Shown one piece after another: positions 62,894 to 64,000 of a stretch of 64,000 bases of DNA (within the stretch, counting starts at the first letter, position 1; each line of letters opens with the position of its first letter). Below the pieces are notes generated by a model that was not told the DNA's origin, made no database searches, and worked only from the letters and a program-made list of their open reading frames with translations. The DNA lies in NCBI GenBank assembly GCA_003149345.1, contig QFWI01000011.1:844571-908570 (forward strand). Direction: 5' to 3'. The position numbers were made by a program, and so were the translations under genes. The DNA is from Vampirovibrio chlorellavorus (lineage in GTDB: Bacteria > Cyanobacteriota > Vampirovibrionia > Vampirovibrionales > Vampirovibrionaceae).

Positions 62894-63343
62894 ATGTCTG
62901 ACTACAACGAGCTTTATCAGCAAATCATTCTGGAGCACAACAAGAAGCCCCGCAATTTTAAAGTTCTGGATTCGGCCAATGCCTATGCCTTGGGCAAAAA
63001 TCCCTTGTGCGGCGATCAGTTTGCCGTTTACACCCAGCTCGATGCGGATGGAAAAATCGAGGACATCGGCTTTCAGGGCGATGGGTGCGCCATTGCCAAG
63101 GCCAGTGCGTCCCTGATGACCAATGCGGTCAAGGGCAAGAGCCGGGAAGAGGCGCTCCAGATGCGGGAAGAGTTTCAGCAGTTGTTACGAGGCGAGCTGG
63201 ATGAGTCGACGCCGCATCACTTGGGTCGGCTGACCATTTTATCAGGCGTCAAGGAATATCCGGTTCGGGTGAAGTGTGCCACGTTGGCTTGGCACACGTT
63301 GGGTGCCGCATTGCAGGGTCAGTCGGAAGCGACTACTGAGTAA
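62894..63343 (+). CDS. sufU: SufU-type sulfur-transfer protein
   Basis: A 149-residue IscU-fold protein with the SufU features: Cys and Asp in NPLCGDQF (about 39-46), the SufU insertion-containing middle, Cys in GDGCAIAKASASLM and Cys in VKCATLAWHTL (about 126). SufU is a zinc-dependent sulfur acceptor for SufS in Gram-positives. Cyanobacteria normally use SufE, so this operon has a cyanobacterial sufBCDS order with a Firmicutes-type acceptor. A terminator follows. Confidence 0.94.
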   Translation: MSDYNELYQQIILEHNKKPRNFKVLDSANAYALGKNPLCGDQFAVYTQLDADGKIEDIGFQGDGCAIAKASASLMTNAVKGKSREEALQMREEFQQLLRGELDESTPHHLGRLTILSGVKEYPVRVKCATLAWHTLGAALQGQSEATTE

Positions 63344-63392
63344 ATCTGGTGAGCAAATCTCACTGGCGGTAAACCCAAGAAAGTTCGCAAAA

Positions 63393-63421
63393 GTCCTGCC
63401 CTGAGTGGCAGGGCTTTTTTT
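63393..63421 (+). terminator. Rho-independent terminator of the suf operon
   Basis: Stem GTCCTGCC / GGCAGGGC (one G-T pair) with a 6-nt loop, followed by seven T, 50 bp after the sufU stop. Confidence 0.92.
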
Positions 63422-63675
63422 GTGGTGGAAAACTAGGGTGAAGGATCTATATATTTTTTAAATCAGTGAAATGTTTTGAAAGAAATTTTTTTAACTGTCA
63501 AATGATCAAAAAATAAATCTTTGATTTTGAAGTGGCTCAAAGCCTTTTGCATCTTCTGAAAGGCGTTCAAAAAAACTGAATGCGAAATAACTGTTGAGCT
63601 TTTGGCAGGGTGTGATTCTGGAATCCATTTCAGTGTAGTGGTTTCCTGGATTTCAAAAAAGTTGAAGAAAAGGGC

Positions 63676-63703
63676 TTGCAATCCAAAAACTCTGGGATAC
63701 TAT
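63676..63703 (+). promoter_or_regulatory. Promoter P1 of probable rRNA leader
   Basis: TTGCAA (63676-63681), a 16-bp spacer and TACTAT (63698-63703). It is in the same direction as P2 170 bp downstream. Confidence 0.5.
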
Positions 63704-63845
63704 TAATTCATCGAAGCGCAGTTGAGGCGCACGTTTCCCACTCTCACCCTTCCTCATCACTTAAATCTGATTCAAAAGATTAAATGAGTCATCGGTCAAG
63801 ATAAAGAAACGTAAATCGGTTCCGGTTCACTGGTTAACAAAATGG

Positions 63846-63874
63846 TTGACAAGAAAAACCGACCGAAATAGGAT
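63846..63874 (+). promoter_or_regulatory. Promoter P2 of probable rRNA leader
   Basis: A perfect TTGACA (63846-63851), 17-bp spacer and TAGGAT (63869-63874). Tandem strong promoters are typical of rRNA operons. Confidence 0.65.
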
Positions 63875-63948
63875 GATACTCCACTCAGCAAACGAGCCCC
63901 TCTCTCAAAGAGATTGACTCCCAGGTGAGTGGCTCACAACCTCCCCTC

Positions 63949-63963
63949 GTACTTTGAAAACTG
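63949..63963 (+). promoter_or_regulatory. boxA-like antitermination element
   Basis: GTACTTTGAAAACTGAA near the right edge resembles the boxA antitermination element (CTTTGAAAA core) found ahead of 16S rRNA genes. Together with P1/P2 it suggests that an rRNA operon begins just beyond the window. Confidence 0.55.
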
Positions 63964-64000
63964 AATATTGGAACATAAAAAGACTCCGTTCAAATCTAAA

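Larger units (their letters stand above)
63344..64000 (+). other. Gene-free region with tandem promoters, probable rRNA operon leader
   Basis: 657 bp with no convincing gene. The first 100 bp hold the suf terminator, 63440-63670 is AT-rich, and the rest carries two promoters and a boxA-like site (separate entries). The final sequence up to the edge resembles 16S rRNA leaders. Confidence 0.6.

Noticed and set aside
63463..63681. Minus-strand 72-codon frame in the AT-rich region
   Set aside because: Phe/Lys-rich by AT content, no ribosome site, and it overlaps the rRNA-type promoter.

Overview
The window reads as chromosomal DNA of a Gram-negative-type bacterium. The gene complement fits a non-photosynthetic cyanobacterial relative such as Vampirovibrionia/Melainabacteria. 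Supporting points are a cyanobacterial-type sufBCDS order, a cyanobacterial-looking small SRP RNA, a long membrane-anchored YvcK, a K+-independent-type H+-pyrophosphatase and small coiled-coil proteins I cannot place. The lineage is inference: no 16S gene lies in the window, although its leader appears at the right edge. TTG and GTG starts are frequent.

Left end (1-7205, all minus strand): a podovirus-like virion module in P22 order. It runs portal, small protein, scaffold, coat with a strong terminator behind it, small protein, adaptor, DNA-stabilisation protein and a tail protein cut by the window edge. No terminase precedes the portal. A 235-residue unknown protein and a KimA-like K+ transporter follow to the right.

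Centre (10.5-36.1 kb): mostly housekeeping genes. These are a phosphohexomutase, tRNA-Arg(CCG), hppA, a small ribbon-helix-helix protein, a PilZ protein, a sigma/anti-sigma/Spy-like operon, aspS, a GAF histidine kinase, coaE with an SLH-like exported protein, RNase HIII, gatA, metF, a DUF5522 protein, the SRP RNA, purL-purF and a pentapeptide-repeat protein.

36.4-57 kb: a polyamine operon (speD1-speD2-speE-speB) with two SpeD paralogues and no obvious arginine decarboxylase, so SpeD2 is a candidate for that step. Then come two glycosyltransferases, guanine deaminase, an MgtC-like protein, an aminotransferase IV, a stand-alone TOPRIM protein, a rimI-bioY pair, an overlapping pxpA-like/rapZ/yvcK operon whose RapZ has lost its P-loop lysine, and panB and panC separated by a helical protein.

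Right end (57.3-63.4 kb): a complete sufBCDSU iron-sulfur assembly operon led by a MerR-family regulator with a four-cysteine C-terminus. The leader contains repeated ACGT-N2-ACGT motifs overlapping the promoter. The last 300 bases look like an rRNA operon leader with tandem promoters and a boxA-like element.

A family of 140-240 bp intergenic inverted-repeat elements occurs at least three times (about 15.1, 26.6 and 46.0 kb). Two copies share an exact 26-bp core. I found no transposase, integrase or CRISPR array.
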